Shown here: one piece after another, positions 60,706 to 64,000 of the stretch | Position numbering within the stretch: the stretch's first letter is position 1 | Layout: every line of letters starts with the position of its first letter | Source of the DNA: an uncultured Bacteroidales bacterium | GTDB taxonomy: Bacteria; Bacteroidota; Bacteroidia; Bacteroidales; Bacteroidaceae | Direction: 5' to 3' | NCBI GenBank assembly: GCA_902801475.1 | Contig: CADCIO010000007.1 | Coordinates: 1 to 64,000, forward strand | DNA length: 64,000 bases | The notes under the pieces: model-generated | The model's input: only the letters and a program-made list of their open reading frames with translations | Told to the model about the DNA's origin: nothing | Database searches by the model: none | Program-made: the position numbers and the translations under genes

Positions 60706-61275
60706 ATGAATATGAAAAGAATCTCCCGCATCTCTTTCTTTATATATATAGCCCTGCTGGCTCTCTCATGCCAGGAGAAGAAACCCTCGATGGTGGAGCA
60801 GCGTCGCGAGGAAATCCGCAGGAACGACTCGACGGAACTGGCTCAGGCTGAGGCGGAACTGACGAGGATAGACAGTCTGGTGACATACTCGTCGCTCGAC
60901 GTGGAGGACATGAAGCGCCGGATGGTCTTTGAGAAGCAAGAGCGCTATCAGACGATGGGCTACTGGGTGCTGCCCTCATACCAGGGGAGCAAGGAGCGCT
61001 TCACGTTCTTCCCCGAGGTGGAGGAGAGCGGCAAGCTGCTGCTTGTGAGCATCAACGGGAAGCGGGAATACTCGTTCACCGAGGTGGATCTCAGCGGCGA
61101 GGACTATTCAGCCCTGCTCCCCAAAGGACTCTCAGCTGAGCAGCGGAAGGACGTGGAACGATGCTACACCTTCGCCAAAGCGATGCACGACCTTGACGAG
61201 GCCCGCAAGCGTCGGGAAAAGATTCTGCTGAAGATAAGGTTCTATCAGAAGAAAATTAAGAAGGATCAGGAGTAA
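60706..61275 (+). CDS. Lipoprotein, unknown function
   Basis: I place the start at MNMKRISRISFFIYIALLAL, a lipoprotein signal ending SCQEK. The mature protein (about 165 residues) is helical at both ends (EAELTRIDSLVTYSSLDVED, LDEARKRREKILLKIRFYQK) with a beta-rich centre (GKLLLVSINGKREYSFTEVD). This suggests a coiled-coil scaffold. The family is not recognised. Confidence 0.7.
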   Translation: MNMKRISRISFFIYIALLALSCQEKKPSMVEQRREEIRRNDSTELAQAEAELTRIDSLVTYSSLDVEDMKRRMVFEKQERYQTMGYWVLPSYQGSKERFTFFPEVEESGKLLLVSINGKREYSFTEVDLSGEDYSALLPKGLSAEQRKDVERCYTFAKAMHDLDEARKRREKILLKIRFYQKKIKKDQE

Positions 61276-61322
61276 GGTCTTTAAGGACTCTAAAGACTTT
61301 AAGGACATTAAGGTCGTTAAGG
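61276..61322. repeat. 9-bp-period repeat after the lipoprotein pair
   Basis: Units GGTCTTTAA, GGACTCTAA, AGACTTTAA, GGACATTAA and GGTCGTTAA follow one another exactly every 9 bp, directly after the stop codon. Confidence 0.8.
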
Positions 61323-61334
61323 TCAAAAAAATTA

Positions 61335-61366
61335 GGCGGGACGCATTCTCACGAATGGGTCCCGCC
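61335..61366 (-). terminator. tsf terminator
   Basis: A long hairpin (GGCGGGAC/GTCCCGCC with an inner CATTC/GAATG) is followed on the minus strand by TAATTTTTTT. It lies 32 bp beyond the tsf stop. Confidence 0.8.
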
Positions 61367-61397
61367 CGCCCTATATATTATTTGGACATGATTAGTC

Positions 61398-62390
61398 TTA
61401 TTCGGCGCGGAGTGTGAAGCGCTTGAAGTCTGTCACAGTGAGGTCCTTGTCGATGTTCTTCAAGTACTGAGCCACAGAAATCTTGTTGTCGTCGATGTAA
61501 GCCTGCTCGAGGAGACAGTTCTCCTTGTAGAACTTAGCAACCATACCCTTAGCGATGTTCTCAATCATCTGCTCCTTCAGGTTAGCCTCAGCTTCCTTAG
61601 CAACAGTAGCCTTGATCTCGCGAGCCTTGGCAGCCTCTTCTGGAGTGATCCAGCCCTTGGCAGTGTTAGACTCGATGTGATCCTCAGAATCCACGTGTGC
61701 AGGGTTGATGCCAGCCTTCTTCAGTGCGTTCTCAACAGCCTTGCCAATCTGGTTCTGCTTAGCCTTGTCAACAGCGTTGCGAGTCTCAGAATCCTTCACA
61801 TCCTGTGGAACAGAATCAGCGTCGAGTGCGATAGGAGACATAGCTGCAACCTGCATAGCTACGCCCTTACCAGCCTCTTCGAAGCCCTTCTTGTTCAGCA
61901 CTACGAGAGCGCAGAGGAAGTTCTGGTTCATGTGGTTGTAGGCAACGATGTCCTCACCCTCCACAAAGTTGAAGCCGTCGAGCTCCATCTTCTCGCCAGT
62001 CACACCAGAGCGGTTGGTGATGGCGTCCTTGATATTCTCGCCGTCGATGGTCAAGGCGTTCACCTCGTCCATGCTCTTGCACTTGTTAGCTACAACTGCA
62101 TCGATGATCTTTGTTGCCAAAGCCACGAAGTCTGCGTTCTTAGCCACGAAGTCGGTCTCGCACTTCAGCGCGATCATTGCACCATAGTTGCCGTCCACCT
62201 TTGCAAGTACGCAACCCTCAGCAGCGTCGCGGTCAGAACGCTTAGCAGCTACGAGCTGGCCCTTCTTGCGAAGGATTTCCATTGCAGCCTCCATGTCGCC
62301 GTTGGCCTCTGTGAGCGCCTTCTTGCAGTCCATGAGACCTGCCTGAGTCTTCTTACGAAGCTCGTTGATTTCCTGTATGGTAATTGCCAT
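61398..62390 (-). CDS. tsf: Elongation factor Ts
   Basis: The 330-residue protein has the family signatures LRKKTQAGLMDCKKALTEAN and ALKCETDFVAKNADF. The core and C-terminal regions are full length. It recycles EF-Tu. It is encoded after rpsB with a 39-bp, 7-bp-periodic gap. Confidence 0.97.
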   Translation of the reverse strand: MAITIQEINELRKKTQAGLMDCKKALTEANGDMEAAMEILRKKGQLVAAKRSDRDAAEGCVLAKVDGNYGAMIALKCETDFVAKNADFVALATKIIDAVVANKCKSMDEVNALTIDGENIKDAITNRSGVTGEKMELDGFNFVEGEDIVAYNHMNQNFLCALVVLNKKGFEEAGKGVAMQVAAMSPIALDADSVPQDVKDSETRNAVDKAKQNQIGKAVENALKKAGINPAHVDSEDHIESNTAKGWITPEEAAKAREIKATVAKEAEANLKEQMIENIAKGMVAKFYKENCLLEQAYIDDNKISVAQYLKNIDKDLTVTDFKRFTLRAE

Positions 62391-62429
62391 AATTATTTAC
62401 AATTTGACGATTTACAATTTACTATTTAA

Positions 62430-63242
62430 TTATTCTGCTGCAGGAGCTTCAGCCTCTTCAGCTGCTTCCTCAGCAACCTCTTCCTCTTCAGCCTCTACTG
62501 CTGGAACCTTGCCTTCCTTCTTCTCAGCGTTAGCTTCCTGATCAGCCTTCTCTACCTTACGCTCTTCGATACCCTCGCTGATAGCGCCGCAAACAACGCT
62601 GAGGATGAGCTCGATAGACTTTGCTGCATCATCGTTTGCTGGGATCACGAAGTCAACGTCGCGTGGGTCAGAGTTGGTGTCCACGATAGCGAACACTGGG
62701 ATGCCCAGACGGTTAGCCTCGCTCACTGCGATGTGCTCCTTCATCACGTCAACCACGAAGAGGGCTGATGGGAGGCGAGTCAGGTCGGCGATAGAACCGA
62801 GGTTCTTCTCCAACTTAGCGCGCTTACGGCGAATCTGGAGGTTCTCACGCTTAGAGAGCTTGTCGTATGTACCGTCGCTCAGGAGCTTGTCGATGTTAGC
62901 CATCTTCTTCACAGCCTTACGGATGGTTGGGAAGTTGGTCAACATACCACCGGGCCAGCGCTCAGTCACGTAAGGCATGCCTACTGACTGTGCCTTCTCG
63001 GCGATGATTTCCTGTGCCTGCTTCTTAGTGCCAACGAAGAGGATGCGCTTGCCGCTCTTTGCAATCTGCTTGAGAGCGTCAGCAGCCTGGTCGAGCTTAG
63101 CGACTGTCTTGTGAAGGTCGATGATGTGAATGCCATTGCGCTCCATGAAGATGTAAGGAGCCATAGCGGGGTTCCACTTGCGCTTGAGGTGACCGAAGTG
63201 GGCACCTGCTGCGAGAAGAGAATCAAAATCTGTTCTTGCCAT
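62430..63242 (-). CDS. rpsB: 30S ribosomal protein S2 with acidic tail
   Basis: This 270-residue S2 has the usual core (AAGAHFGHLKRKWNPAMAPYI, WPGGMLTNFPTIRKAVKKM, PSALFVVDVMKEHIAVSEA). A C-terminal Glu/Ala/Lys-rich extension of about 40 residues is beyond the E. coli length. Confidence 0.97.
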   Translation of the reverse strand: MARTDFDSLLAAGAHFGHLKRKWNPAMAPYIFMERNGIHIIDLHKTVAKLDQAADALKQIAKSGKRILFVGTKKQAQEIIAEKAQSVGMPYVTERWPGGMLTNFPTIRKAVKKMANIDKLLSDGTYDKLSKRENLQIRRKRAKLEKNLGSIADLTRLPSALFVVDVMKEHIAVSEANRLGIPVFAIVDTNSDPRDVDFVIPANDDAAKSIELILSVVCGAISEGIEERKVEKADQEANAEKKEGKVPAVEAEEEEVAEEAAEEAEAPAAE

Positions 63243-63290
63243 AATTGTTTGTTTTGTTTACTTTCTTTTTGAGTTAATGTTTGTTTAACC

Positions 63291-63330
63291 AACCCGCAGG
63301 TCGCCCTTTTCGTGAGAGAGCCTGCCGGTT
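63291..63330 (-). promoter_or_regulatory. Hairpin in the rpsI-rpsB gap
   Basis: A 10-bp stem with one mismatch (AACCGGCAGG/CCTGCGGGTT on the minus strand) and a 20-nt loop sits between rpsI and rpsB. No T tract follows directly. It may be a leader structure regulating rpsB, or a processing site. Confidence 0.4.
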
Positions 63331-63381
63331 TAGATACTAAACGATTATTGGATTTACTAGTGATACTAGTTCTTCTATCTA

Positions 63382-63774
63382 TTAACGCTTAGAGAACTGG
63401 AAGCGACGACGTGCCTTTGGCTGACCTGGCTTCTTACGTTCAACAGCACGTGGGTCACGTGTGATGAAGCCTTCAGCGCGGAGTGCCTTCTTGTCTTCTT
63501 CGTTGATCTTCACAAGTGCACGGGCGATGGCGAGGCGAAGTGCCTGGCTCTGACCTGTGTAACCACCACCTGTGAGGTTAGCCTTGATGTCGTACTGCTC
63601 AACTACACCGAGGAGGTTGAGGGGCTGCTTCACGACGAACTGAATCAGTTCTGATGGGAAATAATCAGCAAGCTCACGCTTATTGATGGTGATTTTGCCA
63701 GTACCTTGTGTAAGGTACACGCGAGCAACGGCGCTCTTACGGCGACCAATTGCGTGGATATATTCTACTGCCAT
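63382..63774 (-). CDS. rpsI: 30S ribosomal protein S9
   Basis: The 130-residue S9 is full length: YIHAIGRRKSAVARVYLTQG, ANLTGGGYTGQSQALRLAIA and the basic end ERKKPGQPKARRRFQFSKR. It follows rplM with a 9-bp gap. Confidence 0.98.
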   Translation of the reverse strand: MAVEYIHAIGRRKSAVARVYLTQGTGKITINKRELADYFPSELIQFVVKQPLNLLGVVEQYDIKANLTGGGYTGQSQALRLAIARALVKINEEDKKALRAEGFITRDPRAVERKKPGQPKARRRFQFSKR

Positions 63775-63783
63775 ACCTTATGC

Positions 63784-64000
63784 TTATTTGAGGGTGTTAA
63801 TATCAAGTGTTACTGGCTTCTGAGCCTGCTTGTCGTGCTCAGCGCCTTCGAAAATGTAGAGATTTCTCAGAACCTTTGCACCGAGGATGCCCTTAGGGAG
63901 CATGCCCTTCACTGCGTGACGGAGCACTTTCTCATATCCGTTTGGACGCTTCACCATCTCGGCAAAAGTTGCCTTGTGCTGACCGCTTGGATAGCCAGAG
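63784..64000 (-). CDS. rplM: 50S ribosomal protein L13 (partial, C-terminal part)
   Basis: The open frame continues past the window end. The visible 71 codons include SGYPSGQHKATFAEMVKR and AVKGMLPKGILGAKVLRNLY, typical of L13, and end LDINTLK. The start lies outside the window. Confidence 0.95.
   Translation of the reverse strand, partial: SGYPSGQHKATFAEMVKRPNGYEKVLRHAVKGMLPKGILGAKVLRNLYIFEGAEHDKQAQKPVTLDINTLK

Overview
The window looks like a chromosome segment of a Bacteroidales bacterium, most likely a Prevotella-type species. Many genes have the Bacteroidetes promoter form (a TTTG-like -33 box and a TAnnTTTG -7 box). The segment encodes the type IX secretion proteins PorU and PorV, two carboxypeptidase-regulatory/plug/beta-barrel outer membrane proteins, an HtpX-LemA pair, and families typical of Bacteroidetes (DUF3822, DUF4290). 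No rRNA, tRNA or CRISPR array was seen.

Layout. 1-100: the last codons and right end of an ISL3-like insertion sequence. 0.4-3.9 kb: a BlaI/BlaR1-type module whose last gene is a GH43 glycosidase, with two operator-like dyads around the blaI promoter. 4-9.5 kb: a secreted protein, htpX-lemA and alaS. 9.6-13.8 kb: two outer membrane proteins. 13.8-26.7 kb: an AT-rich accessory island of small lipoproteins, small membrane proteins, micro-ORFs, a decayed lipoprotein gene and a compact operon of caspase-like protease, ECF sigma factor, membrane anti-sigma-like protein and TPR-CHAT protease. It ends near an IS-end scar, an 11-bp repeat array, a 198-bp element with inverted ends and an orphan XRE regulator. 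26.9-37.7 kb: rsmD, DUF3822, a RecD-like helicase, a membrane-anchored LuxR-like regulator and its probable target, a second outer membrane protein, a MORN protein and menA. 37.8-49.8 kb: a long minus-strand block of core genes (ispF, porV, porU, FAH-family hydrolase, rseP, dxr, rimM, murA, DUF4290, tsaB). 49.9-57.1 kb: a YicC-family gene and gmk, then nagB, thiL, lpxK, a GH105-like hydrolase and a CCA-adding-type enzyme. 57.1-61.3 kb: five lipoproteins, one with WG repeats. 61.4-64 kb: the tsf-rpsB-rpsI-rplM ribosomal block, with rplM cut by the window end.

The most interesting system is the operon at 20.3-25.0 kb. Two clan-CD-type cysteine proteases (caspase-like and CHAT) are encoded with an ECF sigma factor and a single-pass anti-sigma-like protein. 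Both proteases carry export signals. This suggests that proteolysis outside the cytoplasm switches a transcription programme. The parts resemble the TPR-CHAT/anti-sigma/sigma logic of type III-E CRISPR loci, but no CRISPR component is visible here.

The second theme is intergenic DNA. Many gaps carry locus-specific tandem repeats with fixed periods (7, 9, 11, 41 and 42 bp), palindromes, or a 27-bp hairpin element found three times.
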